Below, one piece after another: positions 30,066 to 40,076 of a DNA stretch of 64,000 nt (the first letter of the stretch is position 1; every line of letters begins with the position of its first letter). Position numbers and translations under genes: made by a program. Where the stretch lies: contig NC_048548.1 of NCBI RefSeq assembly GCF_902806685.2, positions 248,001 through 312,000 on the forward strand, given 5' to 3'. The DNA is from Maniola hyperantus. Lineage: Eukaryota; Arthropoda; Insecta; Lepidoptera; Nymphalidae. The notes beneath the pieces were generated by a model that was given only the letters and a program-made list of their open reading frames with translations, did no database searches and was not told where the DNA came from.

Positions 30066-30732
30066 TACAATAATAGGTAAGCATGACGTGATGGTTTCTA
30101 AGAATAATAAAGTTAAAATTTACTTTGATTACTTTATTTGCTTTTAAAACAATCTCTTCAGGAACCTTCCCAGCCGCCCACTCTCGAGATTACTCCGGGA
30201 TATAGAAACAAAAACAAGGGAAGGTAAAACAACAGCGATCCAAAGTAGCATAATACTTGTGTAAATTGTTTTCGGAATTGTTTCACAACAATAAAATATT
30301 AACTCGGAAGGATTTTTCGTCTTTTTATAACTGTAGAAGAACTGCTTAGGCTAGCATTTAGCCACTCGGGCATATATTGCAAGAGATAGCGTCAGTGGTT
30401 TCAGTTGTTAAGTCCTTCCTTATCAGTTGTCACAGTATTTATTATATTTTATATAACTGTAATAAATCCGTAATGAATTGGTGAACTTGGTGTTATTTGA
30501 ACCTGATAGACTGAGCAAGAACACGGCGCTATCTATTGGTAAGGTGAAGCCACATAATAGATAAACCTTCAAACAGGTAAACTGGTGAAGGTGGAGATAC
30601 CTATAGGCTCAACGACCATCACGGTAAAATAACCATAAAATAAGAACAGGTGAATAAAGGAGATCGCATACGACGGAATATAATACTGCACGTCTGAGAA
30701 TTATTATTAGAACTAATTTACTTGTAAACAGT
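30066..30732. other. No supported feature
   Basis: Unassigned sequence. Confidence 0.35.
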
Positions 30733-30911
30733 GGCCCTACCGCGGTTGTTTGACAGCTACAATGTCACGATCGCAATCATCTCTGATTGGTTAATGCTCG
30801 CTCACTATTGGCCACAATGCATTGTTGCAACAAGAATCGCTCAAATTCAGCCAATCAGAACAATTGAGATTGTAATAATGATTGATGCAGGTTTTAGACA
30901 ATCGCCCTACT
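30733..30911 (+). mobile_element. MITE-P, copy 1
   Basis: CCCTACCGCGGTTGTTTGAC ... TTTTAGACAATCGCCCTAC. It contains the inverted pair CTGATTGG / CCAATCAG and a palindrome AATGCATTGTTGCAAC. A copy with about three differences in 180 bp lies at 55072-55244, so the family moved recently. Confidence 0.7.
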
Positions 30912-31039
30912 GAGCTAAGTCAATGTGACAGCATAGAGACGTGACTGTTATCTCTATCTTCTGATGAAAATCTAGCACACGCAACCATCACGCAACTGAC
31001 TGAAGTCATTCTAAATCGCGCGTGATGTCTTATTTTTAA

Positions 31040-31355
31040 TTTATTGACTAGCGCTCGGCTGCAATGAAACCTTCTGACAAGTGATGACGCAGTTAAGATG
31101 GAGCGCACTTACCTAGAAGATGCCTATTCACTCCTGACTTGAAGGAAAGTATTTAACGTAAAGGAGTAAACCGATTCTGTGGAATTTCAACCACATATGG
31201 AGCAGACCTTGACCATGTCTTGCGGTACGATAGTAGGAGAAAGGTCAACTTGGGCACACTTTCCAAAATGTATATCCTATAGAATACCGATCGACAGGCA
31301 ACTTTATTGCTTGTTGTCTTGATGTAACTTATCTTTCTGGTGGAATAAAACAATG
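31040..31355 (-). pseudogene. LINE-F 3' end remnant
   Basis: The minus strand reads FYRIYILES, LLLSYRKTWSRSAPYVVEIP and then, in other frames, the RVNRHL region and CCATCTTAACTGCGTCATCA before an A-rich end. Several shifts. It preserves the stretch that the ACCG element interrupts at 5835-6516. Confidence 0.65.
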
Positions 31356-31440
31356 TTTTTTATTGTGAAATATGTTTGCGCTTGACCACGATCATGCCTA
31401 AGAAACAGAGCAATGATAAGGTCTAGGTTAGAACACGCTT

Positions 31441-31560
31441 GCCTAGAAGATGCCTATTGACTCTTGCCTTGATGGTATTCAAGTTATAGTGGTAGGAAAC
31501 ACGGACTCCGAAAGGGTATTATTCCATGCCTCAGCGGTTCGTCGTGTTGTTTGCATTTTT
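31441..31560 (-). pseudogene. LINE-F fragment
   Basis: Minus-strand RTAEAWNNTLSESVFPTT followed by the CTTGAATACCATCAAGGCAA joint and AATAGGCATCTTCTAGGC. Uninterrupted at the ACCG insertion point. Confidence 0.6.
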
Positions 31561-31798
31561 TCGCTCAAAGCGCCCGTTGAGCCTCTTATATGTCTTCAGT
31601 CTAGTGGTATGCGATCACCATTACGAATAAAATTGAAGCTGGTTTCAAGCTAACTGGGAACTAAATGAGATAATTTCAACAAAAGCTTGGATTTTTTTCT
31701 TTCGTTCGTGCTTAAACCGAGGCTAAGCGAGTACGATAATAGAGGGATTACCTCCTCCTGCAGTGCTTTGATAAAGTATTTTCAGGGTTCCTAATTTT

Positions 31799-32016
31799 TT
31801 AGGGTTTCGTGCCTCAAAAGTAAAAAGGAAAACCTGGGCGCGTTTGGAACCCTCGTATCTTTAGTTTTAGTAATAATTATTATTATCACCACTATCAACA
31901 GACCAACATAAAGTGTAATTTATTACCAATTTCGAATAAATTATTTGACTTATGACTTTTGAATCTTTAGATGTAGGATCACTTTGTTGTCTGTCTGTCT
32001 ATCATGTCTGTCAAGA
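31799..32016 (+). mobile_element. GTTCC fragment split by a LINE tail
   Basis: TTTTTAGGGTTTCGTGCCTC at 31799 and GGATCACTTTGTTGTCTGTC at 31978 belong together; 31834-31968 is a GGGCGCG-type LINE tail in plus orientation ending in ATTTGACTTATGACTTTTG. Confidence 0.65.
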
Positions 32017-32147
32017 TCCGTCATGGGAATCAAAGTTAATTTGAAACGGAAATCAAAAACCAACATGGCTATTTTATAGTTTTAAGTTTTCTCTTCTGTC
32101 GGCAGTCCCCACTGCCAATTTTTTTGAAAATATTAATGTTTGTACCT

Positions 32148-32366
32148 ATCTTAAATATATAAAAGGAAAAGGTGACTGACTGGCTGACTGATCTATCAAC
32201 GCACAGCTCAAACTACTGGACGGATCGGGCTGAAATTTGGCATGCAGATAGCTAAGACGTAGGCATCTGCTAAGAAAGGATTTTTGAAAATTCAACACCT
32301 AAGGGGGTGAAATAGAGGTTTGAAATTTGTGTGGTCCAAGCGGCCGAAGTCACGGGCATCAGCTAG
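32148..32366 (+). mobile_element. HelC, complete
   Basis: ATATATAAAAGGAAAAGGTG, GACT repeats, CTGAAATTTGGCATGCAGAT, GAAATTTGTG and a 3' end GTCACGGGCATCAGCTAG-T. Confidence 0.75.
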
Positions 32367-33385
32367 TTTATTAATAATTCATTCAAGTCACCCATACTCT
32401 CACCTACTCAGCGAAGCACTTAGCACGTGAACAGATGTCGATACGGATTACGTGCCCGATTGACACGCTAAGCACCCGCAATAATGGATTTTTCCATACT
32501 AATGGCCCCGACTTCCCCCAACTTGGCGCCGACTTGCCCCCGACACGGCACGGGCGGGGCGCGGAGGAAATTGCAATCAAATGTCGGAGCGCGACATTTT
32601 TAGAGCCTTTGTTGACACCTTATTACTTTTTGGAACAAGGTTATATTATAAGAAGGCTTTTAAGTTATACGTGTATTATAAAAGAGTTATATATCCAGGG
32701 TATTTTACCCAAAATAACAAAACTTATTTTATTTTATTTTTATTTATTGGACACACAAAACAGATTATGACAATAATTGGTAACTGAGTAATACAAGCCA
32801 TGAATAAAACTAGAGCAATTATGTTATTATTCCTATTCACGCGCTTCGAAATCGAGAGAGTATAAAATACATAATATATTAGTATGTTATAAACTTAATG
32901 GTATTAGATGAGTTCCAATGAAAATTACAATATACCTACATAATCATCTAATAAACATCTGTGAAATAAATCTATTGATAAGAGCTTATCAGTAATTTAG
33001 AAATAAGCCCATAAATGACACATTTTAACACACGGATTAAACGTAATAAAATAACGGCTTATCATAATGCCCGTTAGCGTTAACAATGACGTTAACTTCA
33101 TGACAAGGGTCAACGCAAGTCTGTCGTGTGCGGCGGACGGACTGACGGCTTCATTCTTATTAATTGAGTTAAAATGTGTTTAAAAGCAAGTGCTTATCAT
33201 CATTATCTCAACACATCGACAGTTCACTACTGAGAGTTCGCGCACCACTGGCACAAGAGGCGGAACAGCTCGGACCGTGATCGTGGACCAGTGGGTGTTT
33301 GAGGAAGGATCCGGAACGTGGGGCACGCGGGGATCTACGTTTGTGTGCACGTCTGCCCCAGAAAGGGGAGAAAGACTAATTAGGG
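32367..33385. other. No gene; GC-rich patch at 32430-32610
   Basis: The patch (GGCCCCGACTTCCCCCAACT, GGCACGGGCGGGGCGCGG) has no reading frame or repeat I can assign and could be a regulatory island or old element. The 33100-33385 part has overlapping frames of about 90 codons on both strands without domain signal. Confidence 0.4.
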
Positions 33386-33607
33386 CATCGCCAAGATCTG
33401 CACCCGTACGTAGTCGAAATTCCCCGGAAATGTACGAAGCGATTTGCCTCCTCATTTCTAATTCGAACCGCTAAGATTTGGAACACCCTTCCACCATCAG
33501 TTTTCCCACCGAATTGCAATATGGGTACCTTCAAGACAAGGCAAGCGCGCTCCATCTTAGGCTGCGTCATCACTTGCCACCCAGGTCTGATTGCAGCCAA
33601 GCGCTAG
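33386..33607 (+). pseudogene. LINE-F C-terminus, best-preserved copy
   Basis: From 33386 one frame runs to the stop at 33605-33607: HPYVVEIP, TKRFASSFLIR, AKIWNTLPPSVFPP, FKTRQARSI, then a CVITCHPGLIAAKR end. These are the terminal motifs seen in other LINE-F pieces. The frame is stopped just upstream, so only about 70 codons survive. Downstream, A9 near 33619 could be the remnant tail. Confidence 0.8.
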
Positions 33608-33610
33608 TCT

Positions 33611-34236
33611 ATGAATTTAAAAAAAAAGGGACAAGGAAAGGATAGAAAGAATTTGTAGGGAGTCAAGAAGGCGTCCCGGGAAATGAGCCACCGAGCAAGT
33701 ACCGAACGGGCGCCCTCCCGCGTTTCGGCCCATATAACCGCGAGGTTGGTGGGGCCATGGGAGGTGGTGGGTCCACTACTGAGCACGAACGAGCAGGCGA
33801 CAGTCCGTTACGCTGGCCAAGTGCAGCAGACTTCACACCGCCGGATCATTATGGAAAATTCTGTTTGGTGACGGGCGAGGGAGATGGTGAGGATGGGGAA
33901 CGTGGGGAGGGAATGGCGGAATGGCCCTCTCCGCGAGCCCTAGCCCTCGTGAGGATCTGTGGATGAAGGACACGGGGCGGTCCGTCGCTCACAGGGTGCT
34001 CCTCGGGTTGGTTGGCGTGCTTTGTTTCCGGCATGCCTCTAACGGTGTTTGGGAGCACGTAGCGCCCCAGTGATGGATCTCCTGCGACGGACACGAGGCG
34101 TGGTTGGTCCCTTGTGCTCCGTGGTTAGCGGTGGGGTGGAACCTCGTGAGGTGTTTAGTCGGTAGGAGTCCGACATAAGCACTGTGCACCCCTGTGGCCG
34201 GTGGTCAAGCCATGATGGATTTTCCTCACGAGAAAA
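33611..34236 (+). mobile_element. GC-rich retroelement-like segment ending in poly(A)
   Basis: A strongly GC-rich stretch that ends CCTCACGAGAAAAAAAAA. It shares TCGGTAGGAGTCCGAC-type stem sequence with the LINE-Z 3' UTR (AGCCGGTAAGAGTCCGGC) and, at 33795-33865, ACGCTGGCCAAGTGCAGCAG and TTATGGAAAATTCTG with SINE-1. I read it as a LINE 3' UTR. The six or so overlapping frames of 60-80 codons on both strands are shadows of GC content. Confidence 0.5.
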
Positions 34237-34373
34237 AAAAAGATAACTCTGAAACTGCTCTGAAAGTTTAAGGTATACCTCGACTCGACCCCTGGAGTCT
34301 GAACCCCCTCATCTCTCTTAAACCCAGCACTGCTTGCTTGCATTATTTTAAGTAACTAACTTTATAGTAAAAC

Positions 34374-34602
34374 TAGCTTATGCTCGCGACTTCGTCCGCG
34401 TGGACTACTCAAATTTCAAACCCCGATATCTCCCCCTTAGGGGTTGAATTTTCAAAAATCCTTTCTTAGCGGATACCTACGTCATAATAGCTATCTGCAT
34501 GCCAAATTTCAGCCCGATCCGTCCAGTAGTTTTAGCTGTGCGTTGATAGATCAGTCAGTCAGTCAGTCAGTCAGTCACCTTTTCCTTTTATATATTTAGA
34601 TA
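34374..34602 (-). mobile_element. HelC, complete
   Basis: ACTAGCTTATGCTCGCGACT to ATATATTTAGATAATA, six TCAG units. Confidence 0.75.
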
Positions 34603-34822
34603 ATATACCTTTCCAAAGGTAGTTTCCCAAAACACATTATCCGGCCAATTTGATCGCATCAGATAAAATTCCACGCGAGCAGCGCCGCGTGACATTGCTA
34701 ATGTCTACAGTATCCCCACTGATCCCGAAGCCGATGACCCATTATGGCCGCTATTTGCTGAACGACCTCGTTTAATACATCCACTTTTTGTGAACTTTCG
34801 ATTTGTTCTACTTAGTACTGAG

Positions 34823-35028
34823 ACCACACGATGCGTTTCCGCTGCGTTGCAGTGCCGCACTGGCGCGGGCGCTGTGGATTTGAGTATTAGGTGCCATACT
34901 GCACACGGGCACTGCGTTTCCGCTCTGGCAAAAAGTATAGCGTTGCTGACCTCGTCTCTCCGTTCCCAAGTCCGTTGTGCGTGCGCGGTGCGGGCGGCGC
35001 CGCACGACGTCGTACCGCATCGTGTGGT
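34823..35028. mobile_element. GC-rich element with 13-bp inverted ends
   Basis: ACCACACGATGCG (34823-34835) and CGCATCGTGTGGT (35016-35028) are exact complements about 180 bp apart. Inner sequence repeats CACTGCGTTTCCGCT-like steps in both directions, giving extra pairing. Several 60-130 codon frames overlap it in both strands but none looks real. Probably a MITE. Confidence 0.55.
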
Positions 35029-35067
35029 ACAGCGATTTCTATGTTGGATGATGCAGCGCCACCACTC

Positions 35068-35385
35068 ATTTTTAACCGACTTCAAAAAAAGGAGGAGGTT
35101 CTCAATTCGTCGGAATCTTTTTTTTATGTATGTTACCGGATTACTCGAAGACGCCTGGACCGATTTTGAAAATTCTTTTTTTGTTTGAAAGGGTATACTT
35201 CAAAGTTGGTCCTATTTAAATTTGGTGAAGATCTGATGAACATCTTCGAAGATAGATAATGGAACTCCTCAACGGATACGAGTAAATTGCTCGCGATCAG
35301 TGTAATAGCTTAGTAAACAGTAGATTTTTGACCAGGCATAGCATATTTTAATACCATGGGGCCACTAAAAATTGTAAATTTTTTT
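35068..35385 (+). mobile_element. ACCG-family element, copy 2 (3'-truncated)
   Basis: TTTTTAACCGACTTCAAAAA, an 8-T run instead of 22, CGCCTGGACCGATTTTGAAA, and an end at GGGGCCACTAAAAATTGTAA. The fold-back block is absent. Confidence 0.7.
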
Positions 35386-35454
35386 ACGTTAGTACTATTA
35401 TATCTTCTGTGCTCAGGTGCCGAACCTGAATATGAATGAATGAATGAAACCTAA

Positions 35455-36383
35455 GGATGAATGGCTCTCTCTTACATTCCGTAAAGAGTGTAAGAGTGAA
35501 TGGCTCACTCTTACATTCCATAATAGAAGTGTAAGAGTGAATGGCTCTCTCTTACATTCCATAAAGAGTGTAAGAGTGAATGGCTCTCTCTTACATTCCA
35601 TAATAGAAGTGTAAGAGTGAATGGCTCACTCTTACATTCCATAAAGAGTGTAAGAGTGAATGGCTCTCTCTTACATTCCATAATAGAAGTGTAAGAGTGA
35701 ATGGCTCTCTCTTACATTCCATAAAGAGTGTAAGAGTGAATGGCTCTCTCTTACATTCCATAATAGAAGTGTAAGAGTGAATGGCTCACTCTTACATTCC
35801 ATAATAGAAGTGTAAGAGTGAATGGCTCACTCTTACATTCCATAAAGAGTGTAAGAGTGAATGGCTCTCTCTTACATTCCATAAAGAGTGTAAGAGTGAA
35901 TGGCTCTCTCTTACATTCCATAATAGAAGTGTAAGAGTGAATGGCTCACTCTTACATTCCATAATAGAAGTGTAAGAGTGAATGGCTCACTCTTACATTC
36001 CATAAAGAGTGTAAGAGTGAATGGCTCTCTCTTACATTCCATAATAGAAGTGTAAGAGTGAATGGCTCACTCTTACATTCCATAAAGAGTGTAAGAGTGA
36101 ATGGCTCTCTCTTACATTCCATAATAGAAGTGTAAGAGTGAATGGCTCACTCTTACATTCCATAAAGAGTGTAAGAGTGAATGGCTCTCTCTTACATTCC
36201 ATAAAGAATGTAAGAGTGAATGGCTCTCTCTTACATTCCATAATAGAAGTGTAAGAGTGAATGGCTCACTCTTACATTCCATAAAGAGTGTAAGAGTGAA
36301 TGGCTCTCTCTTACATTCCATAATAGAAGTGTAAGAGTGAATGGCTCACTCTTACATTCCATAAAGAGTGTAAGAGTGAGCCA
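35455..36383. repeat. Minisatellite of 39- and 41-bp hairpin units, about 22 copies
   Basis: Units alternate between a 39-bp type (CATAAAGAGTG...) and a 41-bp type (CATAATAGAAGTG...). Each contains GTAAGAGTGA-ATGGC-TCACTCTTAC or its one-mismatch form with CTCTCTCTTAC, so each folds into a 10-bp hairpin. The array ends in GTAAGAGTGAGCCATT. Minus-strand frames of 60-70 codons (MECKREPFTLTL repeats) are by-products of the period. Confidence 0.9.
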
Positions 36384-36971
36384 TTATTCTACTGTTCAGT
36401 AACATTATTGTACGAAGTAGTTTTTTAGAACTTTCGATTTGCACTATTAGTTACTCTACGTTGGCAAGAAAGCATTATTTATTAGGATTTCGTATGTTTT
36501 AGGAAAATAATGATTGCCAAAATTTCTGGCAACTAGCATAATTGGCTACGGAACACTAGGTACGTTATGCGTGTTCTAACTTCTGACACGTACCTAAAAA
36601 ATAGTAGTTTTTTTTTTAATTTGACCCCTGGCCAAATCGAGGTGAAATTATTAGTAAGGCTCTAGTATTTTTTGTAAGTTTTGTATAAATCTACTCTTTA
36701 TATACATGGTTTTGTTCTTCATTAGTATTTAGCGAGTTACCTTCGAAAGAGATGATATCATAAACATCCACTTTAACGTGGATTACATCAGAGGAACCAC
36801 TCAATTATTACTTGTGAGGGGTTTAGAGGGAAAAGCGAGTAAAGAGGGTCGAGGATGCTATAATATCATGTTTACTTGTAATAAAAATTTATTACTTTTT
36901 CCAAACATTATTTTTGTTTATTCTTCTTATACGTATCTACTCCATACTTTTTATCAAAGAATATTAGCCAC
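36384..36971. other. No supported feature
   Basis: Unassigned AT-rich sequence. Confidence 0.35.
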
Positions 36972-37182
36972 TAGCTGATGCCCGCGACTTCGTCTGCGTG
37001 GAATTAGGTTTTTTTAAAGATCCCGTAAGAGCTCTTTGATTTTCCGGGATAAAAAGTAGCCTATGTCACTCTCCAAGTCTTTATCAATACCCATGCAAAA
37101 AATCACGTCAATTCGTTGCACCGTTGCGCCGTGATTGAAGGACAAGCCAACAAACAAACACACTTTCACATATATAATAAGG
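36972..37182 (-). mobile_element. HelB, complete
   Basis: ACTAGCTGATGCCCGCGACT to CACTTTCACATATATAATAA. Confidence 0.75.
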
Positions 37183-37183
37183 T

Positions 37184-37222
37184 GACCTTTCGGATTTCAG
37201 CCCGCACCTTTAAACGTTGAGC
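37184..37222 (-). mobile_element. SINE-3 head fragment
   Basis: CTATAGCTCAACGTTTAAAG ... GGGCTGAAATCCGAAAGGTC on the minus strand matches the head of SINE-3 at 60536-60706. Confidence 0.5.
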
Positions 37223-37224
37223 TA

Positions 37225-37428
37225 TAGTATAAATGCGAAAGTGTGTCCGTCTGTCTGCTAGCCCTCCACCACCCATCCGTTCAACCGATTTTGACAAAAT
37301 TTGGTACAGAAATAGCTTGCATCCCGAGGGAGGACATAGTCTACTTTTTATCACGGAAAATCAAAGAGTTCCCGCGGGATTTCACAAAATCTAACTCACG
37401 TGGATGAAGTCGCGAGCATTATCTATTT
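37225..37428 (+). mobile_element. HelA, complete
   Basis: AGTATAAATGCGAAAGTGTG, three GTCT-type units, CCGTTCAACCGATTTTGACA, 3' end AAGTCGCGAGCATTATCTAT (mutated CTAG). Confidence 0.7.
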
Positions 37429-37836
37429 GGCATACACATACATACGGATAGATATATCTATAGGCAATTATTTATCCCGGAAAATCCCGGCACCAGGCAA
37501 AGTACCTACATATTTTACAAATTTTGATAAGAGAAAATCGCATGTATTTCAACCGAAAAAAGTTCGGAATAAAATTAAGTCTGATCACGACCCTAAAGAA
37601 AGTTTGTGCACTGCGTCCAAAGTCCAAACCGAATCCAATAAAATATGGCGCGGAAAAATGTAGACCGCAATCGAATAAGAGCCGAAAGGTCCGAACCGAA
37701 TCCGATTAAAAGCTCTTCATCCGATTACGACATTTTTATTTTTTTCGTATATTTCGGACATCTTTATTGGATTTAAGTGCGGAGAATCATTCATGTACGC
37801 TACGTATGGTTGACCCATAAATAAGTTATAATTTAC
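37429..37836. other. No supported feature
   Basis: Unassigned sequence with local near-repeats of AATAAAATTAAGTCTGAT / CCGAATCC type around 37540-37710. Confidence 0.35.
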
Positions 37837-38048
37837 TAGCTGATGCCTGCGACTTCGTCCACGTGGATTTAGGTTTTTGAAAATCCCGTGGGAACTCTTT
37901 AATTTTCCGGTATAAGTAGCCTATGTCCTTCCCCGGGATACAAACTATCTCTGTACCAAATTTCGTCAAAATCGGTTGAACGGTTGAGCCGTGAAAAGCT
38001 AACAGACAGACAGACAGACACACTTTTGCATTTATAATATTAGTATGG
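37837..38048 (-). mobile_element. HelA, complete
   Basis: ACTAGCTGATGCCTGCGACT, CCCCGGGATACAAACTATCT, AAATCGGTTGAACGGTTGAG, GACA repeats, TTTATAATATTAGTATGGAT. Confidence 0.8.
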
Positions 38049-38087
38049 ATTAATTTCAAAGGAGATTTTTTAATAGAAAATCAGTAG

Positions 38088-38130
38088 TACCCTTATTATA
38101 AATGCGAAAATGTGTTTGTTTGTTTGTTGT
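38088..38130 (+). mobile_element. HelB 5' fragment
   Basis: CCCTTATTATAAATGCGAAA then TTTG repeats only. Confidence 0.5.
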
Positions 38131-38464
38131 TACATTCTCACCCTATCCTACAAACATATCATACAAGTACATCTCTAAAGGGGCAGTTTCACAGACTATA
38201 GAAATTAGAAATAAGGTCAACTCTCAAAAGTTGACACGCCTGCGAAACTAATGGTGGTCTAAATAAAACCGCAATCAAAAGAGAACTCTGCGGCTTCAAA
38301 TTCAAAGTTCACTTTACCGTTATGTTCATGTTTTCTGTTAGTTTTAGCGGTGAATTCAGAGTTATAAATTTTATAAATAGGCCAAATCTAGTCGCTCTGA
38401 AAAACAAGCTGATATTTTTTGGGAAACTTTTTAATAATAATAACCTTTTAGTAATAATTTATCA
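38131..38464. other. No supported feature
   Basis: Unassigned sequence. Confidence 0.3.
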
Positions 38465-38573
38465 TTTTGGGTAATTAGTAGCTAGGTACTTTCGGAGTTA
38501 TGTGCGTTTCAATCGGTAGCATACGAAAGAAAACTTAGGAAACCTGCATGCCTGAGAGTTCTCCATAATATAT
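38465..38573 (+). mobile_element. SINE-1 internal fragment
   Basis: CGGAGTTATGTGCGTTT, GGAAACCTGCATGCCTGAGA and GTTCTCCATAAT; head and tail missing. Confidence 0.6.
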
Positions 38574-38574
38574 A

Positions 38575-38775
38575 TAAACAGGTTTTTATTTATTTTTATG
38601 CATAATAGTTTTTGTTTTATCGTGCAAAATATCGAAAATATATTTATTTATTTATTTTTATTATTCATGTACCAAAAATTGTAGTTACAAAGTAATAATA
38701 AATTAAGTTACATCGGAAATGCCAAATACGGAACTCTCGGTGCGCGAGTTTGACTCGCACTTGGCCAGTTTTTTC
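38575..38775 (+). mobile_element. GTTCC-family 3' half with small insertion
   Basis: TTTTTATGCATAATAGTTTT, then about 70 bp of foreign sequence (38640-38715), then GCGCGAGTTTGACTCGCACT and GGCCAGTTTTTT. Confidence 0.6.
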
Positions 38776-38815
38776 TTTCTTTCTTTCTTAAAGCTTTCAA
38801 AAATAGTTATCCATA

Positions 38816-39036
38816 CTTCCATACTAATATTATAAATGCGAAAGTGTGTCTGTCTGTCTGTCTGCTAGCTTTTCACGGCTCACCCGTTCAACCGATTTTA
38901 ATGAAATTTGGTACTTACAGAGATAGCTTGCATCCCGGGGAAGGACATAGGCTACTTTTCATCTCGAAAATCAAAGAGTTACCACGGGTTTTTTAAAGAC
39001 CTACATCCACGCGGACGAAGTCGCGGGCATCAGCTA
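38816..39036 (+). mobile_element. HelA, reference copy
   Basis: ATACTAATATTATAAATGCG, GTGTGTC with GTCT repeats, TTTTCACGGCTCACCCGTTC, GAAATTTGGTACTTACAGAG, CATCCCGGGGAAGGACATAG, and end CGCGGACGAAGTCGCGGGCA-TCAGCTAG-T. Imperfect stem CGCGGAC/GTCGCG followed by 12 nt and CTAG gives the Helitron-like 3' end. No coding capacity. Confidence 0.8.
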
Positions 39037-39489
39037 GTTATATAATAACACAAATAAAGTTCGCACGATATGTCGCTTAGCTTTTCGCACAGCTGGACTT
39101 GAGCTATTCTGCAAATTTATTGCGCGTTGAATAAGGCACTAAAACCAACGACATATCAGAATTATTACACAATTTTATACTCTAATGTCAAAGTGTTAAG
39201 AGTTGAATTCGGTTTGCGACAGGCTATTTAGCTAAATACCCTGGGCTATTAGTTTTATGGTCACGTTAACACTTTTGAAGTTTGACCCCTGGCTGAATGG
39301 CAAATTGCACTGAACGTCACGCTGATGAGGTAAACAAGGGATTTTGTTTGATATAGTCTACTTACAACATAGCGTTTCATTATTTTACCTAATTTTGCTG
39401 CCGTGAATTTAGGTTAAAAAAATCGGACTCGCATAAGAAGGTTTTCGCACCATACCATCGTGTTATAATTTCACAATTTTTTAATTATT
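39037..39489. other. No supported feature
   Basis: Unassigned sequence. Confidence 0.3.
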
Positions 39490-39604
39490 TTTAGGGTACC
39501 GCCCCTCAAATGGAATCCTATAAGGATCACTTTGTTGTCTGTCTGCGATCTGTCAGAATTTGTGGTTATACGTCACAAAAAAATGTATTTATGAACAAAT
39601 AATT
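39490..39604 (+). mobile_element. GTTCC fragment joined to HelB
   Basis: TTTTTAGGGTACCGCCCCTC to GAACAAATAATTAATA, where HelB starts at once with CTAGCTGATG. About 100 bp are deleted inside. Confidence 0.55.
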
Positions 39605-39608
39605 AATA

Positions 39609-40076
39609 CTAGCTGATGCCAGCGACTTCGTCCGCGTGGATTTAGGTTTTTAAAAATCCCGTGGGAACTCTTTGATTTTCCGAGATAAAAGTAGACTATG
39701 TCACTCTCCATCAGTCTCCAGGTCTTTATGATTTATTTATTCATTTGCTTTCATGGTTACATGAAGCCCCGTTAGGGCATTGCAAAGTTAGGTACATTAA
39801 CAATACATACATGCTAAATATATAATTATTATACAATTACATGCAAACTACGTGTTACATTATTTTATAATAGATTTTATCATGTAATTATATAGGGCAT
39901 TCATTTTGAATCGAAATTATTTTTATTTATTGATCGCACTAATTAATTAAGTTTGTTATAATGTCAATTAGTTTCTTCTTTGTTAATAATTTAGTAATAT
40001 TAAGTAGGTACAAGTATGTTAATATAAAATAGTTTAACTATATCCATGAAAAAATAATCACGTCGATCCGTTGCAT
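39609..40076 (-). mobile_element. HelB split by a 306-bp insertion
   Basis: Normal HelB runs from the CTAG end at 39609 to CTCCAGGTCTTTA, and resumes at TTTAACTATATCCATG (40034) up to ATCCGTTGCA. Confidence 0.7.
39728..40033. mobile_element. Insertion flanked by TTTA, inside HelB
   Basis: Starts TGATTTATTTATTCATTTGC and contains GAAGCCCCGTTAGGGCATTG, a short stem. The host element has TTTA on both sides of the insert, consistent with a 4-bp target duplication. Family unknown; a T-rich start could mean a LINE tail on the minus strand. Confidence 0.5.

Noticed and set aside
33190..34343. Cluster of overlapping 60-94 codon frames on both strands
   Set aside because: High GC content gives few stops in all frames. 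Only the 33386-33607 frame shows family motifs, and that is a LINE end.
34705..35188. Overlapping frames of 60-132 codons as a gene
   Set aside because: They lie over a GC-rich fold-back element and run into an ACCG element; no domain resemblance.
35413..36321. Minus-strand reading frames with MECKREPFTLTL repeats as a repetitive protein
   Set aside because: They follow exactly from translating the 39/41-bp minisatellite, change frame between unit types and have no flanking coding sequence.
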